From: Xanthoparmelia taractica
Taxonomy: Eukaryota; Ascomycota; Lecanoromycetes; Lecanorales; Parmeliaceae
Reading direction: 5' to 3'
DNA: 64,000 nucleotides
Assembly: GCA_033085395.1 (NCBI GenBank)
Contig: JANQBS010000199.1
Coordinates: 1 to 64,000 of the forward strand
Position 1 is the first letter of the stretch. Every line of letters starts with the position of its first letter. Below are positions 21,950 through 34,756 of this stretch, piece after piece. The position numbers were made by a program, and so were the translations under genes. A model generated the notes under the pieces. It saw only the letters and a program-made list of their open reading frames with translations. It had not been told where the DNA came from and did not search any database.

Positions 21950-24900
21950 CTAGCCTTCCAGATTGAACCTCCCGCTCAACCCGCTCGCCCCCTTGGCACC
22001 ACCACCGCCTCCCAGCAATCCCGCAGCCGGACTCGCGCCCCGGCTGCCCCCGCGCGGAGACCGAGGCTGCACGCTCGACCCCCTCGTCTGCACGCCGCCG
22101 CGCCCACGCTTCAGCTCCGCAATCTGCTCCTCCTTCCTGCGGATCAGGTTCTCGCGGCTCCGGACCGTGGCCTCCTGCACGTACACTTCGTCCCGGAGCG
22201 CCTTGACCGTGGCGTCGTGCGCCAGCTGCCGCCGCTTGGTTTCGTTCTCGGCGGCCTTGCGCTGGAGCTCCGGCTGCTGGGCGCGCAGGGCGTCGAGTTC
22301 CTGCGTCGCGGCGGCCGCGGCGCCGGAGGCGTCGGCCCAGAGGCGCTTGGTGAGTTCCCAGTCGGTGGTCAGGTGGTCGATCTTCTTGGCCTTGGCCCGG
22401 AGCTCGGCTTCGAGCTCGCGGATGCGGGCGTCTTTGACGGCGGGTTCGCGGATCCGCGGGTCCGGGTGGTGGACGAGCTCGAGGCGGACGGCGGCGAGTT
22501 CCTTCTGCAGGGCGCCGCGCTCGCCTTTGAGGGCGAGGATCTCGGCGCGGGCCTTGCCGTTGTCCTTTTTGGCCTTTTCGAGCTCGGCGGCTTGCTCCTG
22601 GATCGTGGCGTAGCGGTCGCCGGCTTTCTCGCGTAGTTCTTCGTAGTCGTACTGGCGGCGCTCCGCCCAGTACTCGAGGCTCTTGATCGTCTCGTTCATT
22701 TGCTTCTTCTCGATCTCCCAAAGCTTTTCGGTGACCTTGCATTCGTGGATGTCCGCCGTGAGGCTTTCGATTGTGGGCTGCCATGTGTTAGCGACGCGGA
22801 AAAGGCGGGAAGGTGTTGAAGGCTCACAGGAGCGTTGAGTCGGCCTGCGTTGTAATCTGCAAGCATCTTCCGCTTCTTCGCTTGGACTTGTAGCGAGTCA
22901 CCATGTTCGAGGTCCTGTAGTAGCCGGTCAGCAAATCGAGTAGCATACCTGGTCTCAAAGGACACCGGGCTTACAAAGGGACGCCTCCCACGGGGAAGAG
23001 CATCTGGGTTCTTTGGATCCGTGATGAATGGCGGGACCGGATTGGGATAGTATTTAGGAGCTCCTTCAGGCTTGCAGATATCTGAGATGTCCGATATCGC
23101 GTCGGACAGCGACGAGTCGGAATCCATGACTGGCAGATTCTCGATTGGACGGATGTCTGCTAGAGTCCAAGCCGATGTTTCAAAGCCACACTTGAAGAAT
23201 TCAAAGACCTCTTGAGCAGATTCTGCTGCACCAGGTTCGTGGGGTTCGAGTTGACCAACGGAGCGTTGTGTATGCCAAACGCAGAAAATGAGTTTGCGGA
23301 TTCTGTCAATGGGCTCTAGCGAGCGCGCTAAACACAGGTCCAAGTGCTCGACGGAGCTGTACACAACCAGTCTAATCACGGGTGTCAACTCCTCGCCGCT
23401 TGCCTTTGGCTGTCGCGCTTTTGTGATATGGGTATCTTGTGCATTGAAAGTTTCATCCAACGCAATGATCAGTTGTACAGGCGGCAAAGGGAACGCTTCC
23501 CCTGACGCGATGATACTCACCACCTGCGATCCATTTGAACCCAGCCCGTTTGTCTTCTTGTCGGGTCGTAGGTAAGAAACATTTTTCCCTTTCAAGAAAA
23601 TCTCAACGATGTCAAGAAGATGACCTGGCTTTGCAACTACCGCGATATGTATTTGACTTTCCTTTGTAAGAGCCAAAAGGTGTCCCAGAAACTTGAATTT
23701 TTCACTGGACAGCTCAGCATACAGCGATTCTTCCTCGGGATTTACCTCTTCCTGGCTAGTAGGTCCTCCACCTTCGAGGCCAATATGAGTAGCCACATTG
23801 CCAAGTCGATACAAAAGTGCACCCAGCCTCTCCACGACGTCTTCTCCGATTGTTTCTGCTGTCATGTTTCTGCTTATGGCTTGTGGATAGTACTCGATGG
23901 TGTCCACGTACTGACTCAAGATACGGGGCTGCATAGGCAGAGTAACGACGAATTCTCTTGGGCCCAAGTTCTTCACCTTGAGGGTGGTCGTCTGACTTTG
24001 CACTGGAGATGCCTCTTTGTGGATCGAAAGCTTACTCGGGGTAGTTGGAGTATGAGGAGCCGATTGGGGAATACGCGCTGGTAGCGAGATCTCCTTCAGG
24101 ATCATGGACGGCTGAATCTCGAGTCGTTCTGGCTCTTCTTGAACTTGATAAGGAGCTTTCGCGGGAATGATTGAGGGGGATGCAGTGTTACGCGGCGGTT
24201 GTGCGACAATCGGCGACTGCACACGCACATGGAGGTCCTCTCTGGTCACAGAAGGTAAGGGCCTAGCAGCCGAAAGTGGGGCTCTCGGTTGCTCATCGCG
24301 GCTTGGAGCTGGAGACCCTCCAGTAGATGATAGTTGCGACTGCTCTGGTTGGTTGAGGACCAATGATGATGGTCCTGCAGTGGTTGTTTTTTGCGAGCCT
24401 TCACGCTCATCCCGAGCCAACGACGGAGACACTCGAGAGGTTGATGGTTCGGAATGCTGCCGCTTTCCACTACGCGCCGCCACTCTCTTGGCCTCTCCCT
24501 CTTCGCGGATTCTCTTGAGTGTCGCTCTCATCCGTAGTGGTTGCATGCCTCCATTATCGTTTGGAGCTATGTCAGACATGCCGTCTTCTGAGCTCGATGG
24601 CGGCTTGGGAGGTTCTCGGGAATCCAAAGTATCCGGCAGCTGTACTCGACTGGCAATAAGCGATGAGCTGTCCGTCCGTGCGCAGTCTTCTATGGGGTTT
24701 TTAATGTTAGTGATGCCCTCTCTCGAAGGATGTGGATGACTGTGTCGAAATGGCTGCGAATTTGGGTCTCGTAGGCTTAATATCGAGTCGTCAGTTGTTG
24801 TCGCCTGTGAGGGGTGGCTATTGTCAGTCGGATCTTCCGAAATCGCAAATGTTTCCAAGGCTGTAGAATTATGCCGGCTTTGGCGTTCGTGGCCTTCAGA

Positions 24901-26539
24901 GACGGGCGTAGAAATGCTAGGATGCGACTCTCTTCTACGCGTTGATCTTCCTGCACTGCCCAATGATAACTCAGAGGTCTCCTGAACTGATCGAGATTTT
25001 GGCTGCGCGTTCTGCAACTGATCTTCTGCATTGCGCGTTAGTAAGGTAACTGTTCCTACATGGATCACGGGCTCGCTATCGGACATACCTACTGGAGTGA
25101 TAGAGACTCGAGAACCTTGACTCGCAGAGGCCAGAGGGACTTGTGTCTGGAAGACGAGACTATGGAATAGGCTATCGTCTACACTGTGATGTTGGTGCGA
25201 GCTTCGATCAGCAGATCCGGGGACTTGTACTTCCGACGATCTCTGACGCTGCTGAGTATACCCTGCTCGCGCCTGATGAAGAGACGGGAAGTCTGCTGAA
25301 CCCTGAATGCCCTGATCGCGTACGGTGATATGATCGCTCGACTGCTCGGAGACGAAAGCTTTGCGCTGGTACTGACCGTGGTAGGTGGAGGTAGGGTCTG
25401 AGGTGCTGTGAGGCAGTGAACGCAGCTGAGCTCCGAAAGGAGATGTCGAGGACGACCCTGTTGTATTCGGAGCTGGTTCAGACCTGGATCTCTCAGATGT
25501 AACCACAGAAAGCTGGCTGGCTTCGACCACGACAGCTGAAGAGTCTTCGATGGAATCGTGAGCCTCTGCAACCCAACTAGTGGATGACTCAAGATCCGTG
25601 CTGCTGTGTAAAACACAATTTTTTGGGGTTAGTGGGGTCTGATCTGCGCCGAGAACGACTACTGACGCGCTTGACGTGGGTCTATAGCTGCAAGATCCCG
25701 GAAGAGACTGTGAATCAGGGATGATACCGTTGCTGTCAACTGGCGAGAGTGTAGTAGGAGGAGGTGAGGATTCTCCCAGTCCAGATTTTGGATGTGGCAG
25801 AAGCAAAGAAGAAGTTCCCTGAGTGGAAAGGGAAGAATGGTACGTAAGGTATAGGTCTTTATCAAAACTGCTATGCTGCGAGACCTGTACAGTTATGTTG
25901 GGAGTATTGAAGGTGGGGTGGCAGGAGGTGTTTTCAAGAACCCCTGATGTACTATTGTTGTGGTTTGGAGAGACGCTACCACTTGTCTTGTGAGGAGGAG
26001 TCTCGCTAATATGCTGAAGGTGAGGTATTCGCAATTCGACAGCTGTGTCGCTAGTTGTGCAATCTCTAATTGCACCTAGCCGCCTTCGTCTTCGTCTCTG
26101 TCTTTGTCGTTTAGGTTTATTCGAAAAACTCTTGTGAGTGGACGAGACTATTCGTTTCCAAGCCTCTACTGCAGCGGTATTCACGTTCTTCTTAGGTTCC
26201 TGATTGACTATTAGCGCCTATCCGAGAAGCAAACCCTTGTACCACTGAAGCCACTATATAACGCAGAAGGATATGTTCAATATATGTGCTTACCCAATCT
26301 GGTATGAATCTTTCTCCAGTAACGGGATCATCGGCCCAATCGATAAGATATTCAGTTGACCTTTCCCCAATGATGGCTTTGATCCTGTATAAAGGGGTCG
26401 AGGGATTACTCTGGCTGCTTTGCGTAGTCCCTACAGTCTCTTCTTGAGATTGCCAGAGATCTGCTAACAGCTTGGATCTTTTGGATAGATTTTTCTCTGT
26501 TCCTGGATCTGGACTAATCTTGCGTTTTCGAGAACTCAT
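21950..26539 (-). CDS. Chromodomain / HDA-complex subunit 2/3-like / coiled-coil protein, about 1481 aa
   Basis: Exons 26539-26294, 26199-22828 and 22777-21950, all phase 0. A chromodomain at residues 50-98 (YRIKAIIGERSTEYLIDWAD, GERFIPDWEPKKNV) is split by the first intron (GTAAGC..CAATCAG); such domains bind methylated histone lysine. A long S/T/P-rich disordered part follows, with an arginine run near residue 120. Residues about 840-1105 match the HDA2/3 domain (KFKFLGHLLALTKESQIHIAVVAKPGHLLDIVEIFLKG, quoted here in two parts: KFKFLGHLLALTKE and HIAVVAKPGHLLDIVEIF), the helicase-like fold of class II histone deacetylase complexes. The last ~275 residues form a coiled coil. It probably targets a deacetylase to H3K9-methylated chromatin, as CDP-2 does in the HCHC complex, but I am not sure it is the orthologue. 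A 63-nt in-frame segment at 25026-25088 has perfect intron signals (GTATGT, TTACTAAC, GCAG) and is probably spliced out, giving about 1460 aa. Confidence 0.85.
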
Positions 26540-28643
26540 TATGCATTTGACATGATTGAATGCGAGAATCTACGGGAGACATAAGGGTGGTCTATACATC
26601 TCGATTGGACGTTTTCAGTGGCAGTCAGGGCAGCACGGTACAAGGATATACCCACACTGGTCATTTGGTGAGATCGGAGAAGAAGAGCGGAAGTGAATGC
26701 GATGCTTTGACGAATCTGGTTAGCGGTTCTTGGAAAACGCGCTAGCTGTTACTAGCCGATTACCTAGTACCTAGGTCTGATCTCTTTCACTGCTCATATC
26801 TTGACAACTATATGACCAAGTCTGAGCTGCAAGGTCTTTCTTTTGAAACGGGACTTTTTGCGTAATCCATGTTCGATCACTGAAAAGTCCTGCCTTGAGG
26901 GCAACATAGCACCTTAGCGATCCAAGCTTTCTTCAAATGTGGCTCGTCTCTCTCTTGATGATTTTCTATATGGAGCATAGGAAGAGTATAGCGTTTGGAG
27001 CTTTCAAGAAAAAATTTCTTGTCAGGTCCTCTTTGAAAATGTACATGCTGGGATCACCAAACATGATACCGATCCGAATTTTTAGGCTATGCTCGACTCA
27101 AATCAACCTTAAAACACCAACATGTCCCAATCCAAGTGTGCATGGCTCTGGGATTCGGCATAAGGATAATGATACACCATCAAAGTCTCCACCGCCTGTC
27201 CCATAGCGGTCTCTGGCATCTGCGCTCCAGCTATGGGTATAGGATGTAGGGCTACACCCTATCAACTCTCTGCGATGGGGCTCACCCTTTCAGAATTGGG
27301 ACCCTCGGTAGGAAGGCTGGCAGACATTGAAAGTGTTTCAGACAGTAACATCATGACCCGAACCAAAAAGGATACAAGCGATGTCTGGTGATATCTTATG
27401 CATGGGCTATTGATGCCGCGTATCAGGAGGTGGCATCGACGGAGCTGGCTGTCGAGGTTGGCGTACGATGTTAAAGTAGAAGAATGGTGAAGGTACGTAA
27501 GAAATACGAGGCGTGAAATGGTCAAAATCTGCCTTACATTTCTTGTGAAAGGTCCCATCCTTTGGTACTTCTCGCTTAGTGGGCCACTCGAGGAATGGTA
27601 GGTTCATCGGTCTTTCGGCAGCGAAGCCGAATAGTGGCCGATGTGAAATAAGGGAGTCATCTGCGAGATCTAAGGGAGTCTCCCAAGTCCCTTGTCGGAT
27701 ATTGAATGAACCCGCTAGTCGCTTAGACCCAGACGACATGGCTCCATCGGCAGATTTCTACTCTATGGTCACTCGCCGCCGTGTAGAAGCCACGTTGGGA
27801 CAGAGCTCTAATCCGGGATGCCGTGATCCGGTCGGCGGTCGTGCTCACCAAATAGGTCGGCAATATTTAAGGCATGAAAACACGTCAAAGACGGTACATC
27901 ACAGGCATGAAAAAATGATAGAGGCATTTTAGTCCAGGCTGGCTCAAGCATTTGCTTCTTGGCAGAAGACAAAAATACTGGGTTGTAGCGGCTGTCTCCA
28001 GGCAAGCTCGCGAACGTATATGGCGTGTTTTGGATATCCCAGCAAAATAGCATAACTGATTAGTCTTGGTTGTGGGTGCTCAGATTAGTTCGGTGATATG
28101 CCTGGGAATTAGAAACAGCTTTTCAGGCCTTTGAGACTCGACACAGTTCCAGAATTCTTTATATCTTCACAGTGCTCGGCTACGGTTCGATGGGAATCTG
28201 CTGGGCAGGTAGGGAGTGCCGCTCCAGATAGGTGCCATACGCTGTTTCAATCACAATGGTTGTGGACCTTCAGACATTCGATGTGGTCAATGGAAGGCTG
28301 GAGAGGCCTTCTCTGGTGGAGTTGGTAGGCGGCTTTTCGCCTCCGCACGTTTCACCTTCCTGCCACTATAGGTAGAAAGTTGCACCTTCGAGGGGCTATC
28401 ATTCATGTTGGGACTCTGCAACCTTTCGTGGTAACGTGGGCCAATAGTTCGAGTCGCTTCAGATTATTTTTAACGTGTAAAAGTGCGTGTATTAATTGTC
28501 ATTGGGTGTTATAAAATGGAATAGAGAGACAAGAAAGCATCCTGCATTTACAACGCAACAACCCAAAGCGTCAAGGAACCATTACCGCTATAAACCAATC
28601 AGTTCTGGGAACCAAGGGGAACTGAAAAGTTCAGGCTGATAGG
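26540..28643. other. Intergenic, two weak minus-strand ORFs
   Basis: The first few hundred bases should hold the promoter of the chromodomain gene. Minus-strand frames at 27739-27407 (start MSSGSKRLAGSFNIRQGTWE) and 28053-27808 look slightly protein-like; the former has a GTAAGG donor that would give a protein of about 75 residues. Neither matches a family I know. The rest shows nothing. Confidence 0.4.
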
Positions 28644-30174
28644 TCAAGACATCCTTGATTCCGTGCCATTCTGTAAATGCTGCTCCTTGAGCCACGCATC
28701 GTAATCAAAGCCGAGCTCCTCTAAAGTCTTAATACTATGCCGAGCTGCCCCTTTATCTGCAAAAGCCTTTTTTATGGCTGGAAACCTTTCTCTTACCCAA
28801 GTTTCTTTCGCTGACCATCTCATTGGCAACTTCCCTCCTTGACCGGTAGCATGCGTCGCCCAATCTACAAGTTCATTGTGATATCCGAAGTCTTCTGGAA
28901 ATGACAAAACATGGAAAGCTTTGCCTGCACCATGTTCTGCGATGACTTGTTCTTCCCACTTGCTCATGTCCAAATTTGAAGGAAGCTGGAGCCTGCCAGC
29001 CCATACGCGAGCTACCACGGCACCTTGCCCCTCAACTGTTCGGAAAGGAATGATCTTGGACGGAATACCAATAAAGGCTATGGTTGGATCATCTATATAG
29101 AACAAGTGCTTGTACAGGTATTGCACTCTTTCCCCTGTCGATATGATTTTAGGTTCAAGCGAAGGAAGGAATGGAAAGGAATAGTAGTAGCCCGTAGCGA
29201 AAAGGATCGCATCCAAGTTTTCCTCCACTCGACCGTCTACAAACCGCACAGCTCTTGTACCTCGTGTGTCTGGCAGAAACTCCGCTATTTCCGGGACAGT
29301 TTCCTTATAGCCCGCGGTAAAAGCCAGATATGAATCTGATCTCTGAGACATCAGAAGTGGATGTTTGCAGACTGCTCCGATTTGAGACGCGATATCAGTG
29401 CCAGAGGCGGCGTTGCCAACAACCATGACCTTCTTATCGGCGAAGGGCCCTGGTCTTCGGTAGAATTTGCTGTGCGAGATGACTCCTGGATTTACTTGAT
29501 TCCACTCCTCGATGCCCTTGATATTCGGTAAACTGGGAACAGTGTAATGTCCATTGGCCACCACGACAGCATCGTAGGGCTTTTCGTAGACGGTTTCGGT
29601 CTGTAAATCCTTGAGTCGGACTTGGTGAGCTCCTCGTTGTGTCTGGTAAATTACCATCACTTGAGTCTGGAATGACACAAGATGTCTAACATCCTTGCCA
29701 TGGTCTTCAAGGTACCGTGTAACGGTTTCTCGGCTTGGAAACAGCTGGTGGTCTTCCAATGAAGGCATGTCGGAGAACCTCATAATACTGTGTGGAATAT
29801 TGGTCTCCAAATGCTCATACATCGGTGATACAAATGTTGCCTGCCGTGCCCCTTGTGCGATGCCATCCTGATCTAAGACAGACTGCCAGATTGGTTCGTC
29901 CAAAGGCTGGTGTGGATTAGTCTGCGGGATATCAATCGCGCCGATGGGGTCGTTCGAATAATTCCAGACGCCGCCGAATGAAGCCTGTTGTTCAAATACA
30001 TCGATGATATCGAAGCAGTCCTCGGCAAGGAGGTATCTGTGGGCCATTCATTTAGTGAAGTGAGATTGTTGGAGAGACCAGGGCACATTACGCCGCCGTC
30101 GCAACTCCACCTGGTCCTGCTCCGACAACGCAAACCTTTCGGATCTGAGTCTTCTCGCAGCCGTAGGACCCCAT
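28644..30174 (-). CDS. Flavin-containing monooxygenase, 491 aa
   Basis: Exon 1 is 30174-30092 and exon 2 is 30036-28644; the 55-nt intron (GTAATG donor, CACTAAAT branch, CACAG acceptor) must be removed to keep the FAD motif joined to VATAAYLLAE. Residues 18-23 are the FAD-binding GAGPGG. The FMO signature region is NPGVISHSKFYRRPGPF, the NADPH site is VMVVGNAASGTDIA, and the ATGY motif is DAILFATGYYYSFPFL. These enzymes oxygenate soft nucleophiles (N or S) using NADPH and O2; the yeast relative Fmo1 oxidises thiols in the ER lumen. No ER signal is evident here. Length is normal for fungal FMOs. The ATG at 30047 inside the intron would lose the FAD site and is not the start. Confidence 0.9.
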
Positions 30175-30570
30175 GGCTAATAATAATGAAATTTCTCTTC
30201 ACTGAAGGAAATGGACTTCGAATTTTGCGCAGACACGAAAGTAGATGATGAGCCTCAGGACTTGCAAAGCACCGCAATCAAAATATACTCAATACACTGT
30301 TATATACGCATTGCATGACTAGTAAACTGATACAGAAGATGATTCTAAATCGGGTTACGAAGAGTAGTACGTAGATAGCCAAAATTGGTGATGTACGGAA
30401 AATGAACCAGACTCTTTGTTCGCGTCCGCGTTTCTGCCCCAGCCATTTATTCAATACACTCGAGTCTTCCACGTTCCATTCCACTTGCATCTCAAGAAAT
30501 TGCATCTCGTAAGATCAGTTCCGATCTCATGACGCGACCTCGTCGGACAATATGAACACAGTCTCGAACC
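30175..30570. promoter_or_regulatory. Divergent promoter, monooxygenase / telomere-protein genes
   Basis: These 396 bp separate the two start codons and must hold both promoters. I see no clear TATA or CCAAT box. Confidence 0.5.
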
Positions 30571-33500
30571 ATGGCATCGCCTACAATGGTGCCGGCGAGC
30601 ACGCCAATCGCACACCTGAACCCGGACCTTAGACCGGACGACTCTTCTGTCACGGGTATTGTCACCCTCATCTGGCCCTATGCGTCGTCCAAGAGCACGT
30701 TTAGTCTTTTGCTTGTGGAGCCAGACTTTCGCCTCCGTTCAAAGCGAGGACAAGTCCGTGTTCACTTCCAAGGCTCAAGCGCAAAGGCTGTGGCAAGATC
30801 CGGTATAAGCAGTGGAGATCAGCTGCTATTGAGCCTGAAAGGCGCAACATGGGCAAAAGATTCTACAGCAGCTAGGACGCCAGGAAGAGGCATTGATTGG
30901 CAGCTACAATATGGGGAACGCCTGGTACTACAGGTAAGAGGCCTCGGGGAGCGCAACAAAATCGCTATTGATTGTTGTTTATCAGATTCGACGCCCATCC
31001 CAGCAGCCTATACCCATCGATGTTGACCATCCAACCCCGTCGCCCGAACCTGCAGCTCAAACGTCGACCCCAGCCCGGTCTCCACCCCACACCAACCACT
31101 ACGCATCCTCAACTGGGAGACCTCATCTTAACGCACAGGTATGGGCATCTCCAGCCTTCCTGAAACGCAACCATTTCCTCGCTACAGACTATGATCCATT
31201 CGCAGAGGAGGAGTTCCCAGATAACGAACGGAGAAAGCGGAGCAAATTCGGGCGCGGCAGCGATCAATGGCGGTTTACAGAGCGGACACCGAGCCCTGAG
31301 ATGGAACCCGATACTGCGCCGTTAGAAATTGAGAGTCTCTCGAGGCCGACAGCTCAGGACAGACCCAGAGGAGAGGAAGTCCAATCAGGCATTCAACAAG
31401 CGCATGGCACAGGGTCATCTTCAATAGCTTCGAGTGTGGCGATAAACGCCTTAACTGATGGCAGTGAGCTGGAAGTCCAGTCTGGGGGCGACCCTACTGC
31501 CAAAGATATATTTGTTGAAGAGAGGGAAGAACCGACTACTTCACTTGGTCAAGTCAACGGTGGTGGACAAGTGATACACGAGATCACTGTAGATGATAGA
31601 TTCGGGAATACTACCGTTATAACGCCAAAAAGTCCAGGAACGAAAACAGATCTCGACGACGTAGGAGTTAACGGCAGCCTGACTAGACAGACAAGTCCTT
31701 CCTCTGAGACACACCATGTGGGCGATGAGATCTCTCAAGAGCCGGCTCAGATTGTCCAAACTTCATCTCGAGTGCCTATCAAAATATCCCCTTCGGCTTC
31801 TTCATCATCGGCGCCCATAGAAGACCCAGATCTTGACAAGGAGTCGGAGCAAGGATCCGATAACGCATCGCATGAGGGATCTGACAGTCTTTTCGACGAG
31901 CAGTCCGAGTCCGGACAAAGCAATACTGCCGTATACAGCGGTCCTGCATCTGACGTTGGCCTTGATGGGTCGACTTTTTCCCGACCCCCGCGACCCTCAG
32001 CTTTTGCTCCGCCTTCAGCTGCCGTCAAAAGACTCGAAGAAGGATTAGAAGCTGGTAGCCCCAACACTGACGATGCTCGGGAACTTGCGTCTCCACTTCA
32101 GAGTGTAGTCAAACGGATAGAAAGTGAATCCGAAGAGTCATCGGTTTTCGAGGACTCAGCTAGTGAGTCGCTCAATTCCGAAGTCCAAGGGTCTGAGGAC
32201 AATAGCGACGTTCTTGAGGGCCACGATGCTGCACAGCGAGGCTCAAGTGTTCAAATACCCTCCTCTGACCAGCTCGGAAGCCCAGAAGTGGGAATACATG
32301 ATGACCAAGCGATGAAGGATCCAGCCGCCAGAGAACAGCCTCTCACTAGCAAACGGGAGTCTTGGAAAGATATAAGCAAGCCGCAGGACGATAGTGCCGT
32401 GCAGCGGTCCTCAAGCAATCTTGTATCATCTCCTAAACAGTTCGCAAGCCAAGAGTCTCAGAAAGAGCTCGTGCTTGAGTCTCATGATATTATCGATAAT
32501 GAAGCTACGCTTGAACAGACTCCCAAACAAAGCCTAGCAAATTCCCCAGAGAGAAGGTCCCCATCTTCTAGTCGAGAGGAGGTTGACCCATCAGCGGCTT
32601 CTAATGAGGAGAATACACTGGAGACGAGCCCAGAGAAAGGTCCGACTGAGTCGACATTGCGGCAGGAATCACCAATTACACGTCAGCAAGAAATGGGTCT
32701 GGACACGGGTCTTTCCCGAGACCATTCGAGGCTCCTCTATCTTCCAGCTCGGGAGATCGGGGATACCGCCGAGAATGCGGGCACAGTGACCTTAGAGGTT
32801 CAAAAGACCACAGTTGAAATCATTGACTTGGAAAGCGACGAAGACAACCTCATCCGTCAACATGTCGGCCAGGAAGGCTCTCAAGTGCTCGTCGATGAAG
32901 TTGATTCTAAATTCGCACCAGCAGACGAGGTGTCAGCAGCTGGAACTCCTTCGATGTTTGCCTTTGGTGCTAGAAACGAGTACCAGACATTAATAGATGA
33001 AGAAAACCCCCGATCTACTCCAGACTCTACAGGGCTAGGGCTCAAGCCTACCGCGGCGGTCGAGAAGTTTCCGCCTGCAGCTTCTCATATAATGCCAGAA
33101 GCTGATGAAGAAGCAGCTGTGCTTGAGCAAGACGCCCAGTTGCCAGTAGCGAAAAGTGAAGGATATCCGGAAGAGCCTCCATCAATACAGGAAGCTCCAC
33201 CCGTGCGAGCGGAAGCAACTCTCAGACTTAAGGAACACGAGCTTCCGTCCGAAGAGAAAACTGTTTCAAAGCAAGGGGCAATGGAAGAACCCGAGCTCAA
33301 GCCGATGCCTCCAGACGAATTACCTTCAACCGTACCCGATTCTTTCGAAGAAGTAAAGTCGAAGAGCCAACTTTTGACGCCGAGCTCAACACAACAAACA
33401 AACCTGGTATCCCAGTTATCGACTGGATCCCTCCATTCCGCGCCGGAGGATGATACTCTACCCACACCTCGACTGACTCAAAGCACTTCTGTTGGAATCG

Positions 33501-34756
33501 TCCCTCTACAACCGCTTGCACCCCCAGAAGAGCCAACGCTCACAAAGACACCCGCGCCACCCAAAAAGACATCGGCGTTTATTGAGAGGTTGAAGGAATT
33601 GCGAAGGCTATCGAATCAAAGCCCCAAAACCCGATCGAGCGACGCTAGTATCCTGGATCCATGGTTTGCGCCACGGCGACTCAGTCAGATTGTCCCGGAC
33701 AGTGAGGACGGAAGTGAAGCAGAGACTTCGCCGGAAAGAGAAGTGCAAGCCAACAATCCAAAGAGCGTTGGCAGACAGCTGCCTCAGACCCCTGAGAAAC
33801 CCCTCGCGAAGTCGTTCATACGCTCCCCTCCGCAGCCGAAGCATATCTCCTCGATACAATCGTCTCCTCAATATCTCCCACCTTCCCAACCACCTCCTCC
33901 AGGCTTTCGCACTAAGCTCTCCTACTTCGTTCCCCTCGCAACTCTGCCATCACACTTTGCGACCACTGTCGATGTGCTCGCCATCGCCCTATCTAGCACG
34001 CCAATCACTCGTGCCACCTCCGGACCAAGGGACTACAACCAAAGTCTCTACATCACCGATCCTTCGTCCATAGCGTTGCAATACTCCATCACCACAGCAC
34101 AGATCTTCCGGCCTAACAACCGATGCTTTCCTCTCGTGGAGAAAGGCGGAGCCCTCTTGTTACGCGATTTCAAAGTCCAAGCGTTCGAAAAGCGCCTGCT
34201 ACTACTGAGCACAGAGAGTAGCGCATGGGCAGTCTTTCGTAAAGGGGCTGATGTGCAAATACGTGGCCCACCTGTCGAGTATGGAGCTGAGGAAAGAGGG
34301 TTTGCCCGCGGGTTGTGGGATTGGTGGGCTAGCCTTGGTGATGATGCAAGGAAGCGACTCGAGAATGCGGTGCCTGAGTACAAGAAGCCTAACGTTACGA
34401 CTAATAGCACGAAGTCGAAAGCATATGGCAATAACAGCGATGCACCAATCAAAAAAGAGATTGAGGGCTTGGGTGTCGATTTGCCTGGCTCACAAGGCAA
34501 AAGGAGGGAATCGCTAAAAGAGCGTTCCTTGGCTCTGGATGGCGTGGAAGAGATGGATACGGTGCATGAGAGTATAGAGGCCCCAAAGCGTGTCTTGCGA
34601 GCAAGAGGGGCAAAGGGCGCGAATGGGCGGTCAGAGAGCGCTCGAGAGTCGCGTTTTGGCACAGTCTTTACTGGTGGGCTGGGAGAGCCGGATGAGACTC
34701 AAGGAAGTGCGCATGAATTAAGGGATGGCAAGGCTTATAGGGCCAAAGGGAGGTGA
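30571..34756 (+). CDS. Telomere ssDNA-binding POT1/Cdc13-domain-like protein, 1377 aa
   Basis: Exons 30571-30933 and 30986-34756; the 52-nt intron (GTAAGA..ATCAG) joins LVLQ to IRRPSQQ. Residues 1-121 form an OB-fold-like domain (VTGIVTLIWPYASSKSTFSL, LLVEPDFRLRSKRGQVRVHF, SGDQLLLSLKGA). About 950 residues of acidic S/E/P-rich low-complexity sequence follow. Residues about 1090-1250 form a second OB-like domain (TKLSYFVPLATLPSHF, TVDVLAIALSSTPITRA, YNQSLYITDPSS, AVFRKGADVQIRGPPVEYG) that resembles the POT1/Cdc13 single-stranded telomeric DNA-binding domain of large ascomycete proteins. The C-terminus is basic. It likely acts at chromosome ends or in ssDNA protection. The assignment rests on these two domains. 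It could instead be a diverged OB protein without a telomere role. Confidence 0.75.

Noticed and set aside
21963..22784. Long overlapping ORFs in several frames (up to 280 codons) around 22-22.8 kb
   Set aside because: They are shadows created by the GC-rich coiled-coil exon of the chromodomain protein; only the frame ending at 21950 continues the large gene through a proper intron.
22696..26184. 1162-codon ORF taken as a stand-alone gene
   Set aside because: It lacks both termini: the chromodomain exon lies upstream and the coiled-coil exon follows an intron at 22778-22827.
27407..28053. Minus-strand ORFs between the chromodomain gene and the monooxygenase
   Set aside because: They look weakly protein-like, but no homology, and the one possible splice gives only about 75 residues.
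28644..30047. 467-aa monooxygenase starting at 30047
   Set aside because: That start lies in the intron and the protein would lack the FAD-binding GAGPGG motif; the true start is 30174.
28644..34756. A biosynthetic gene cluster around the monooxygenase
   Set aside because: Its neighbours are a telomere protein and housekeeping genes; there is no PKS, NRPS, terpene synthase or transporter.
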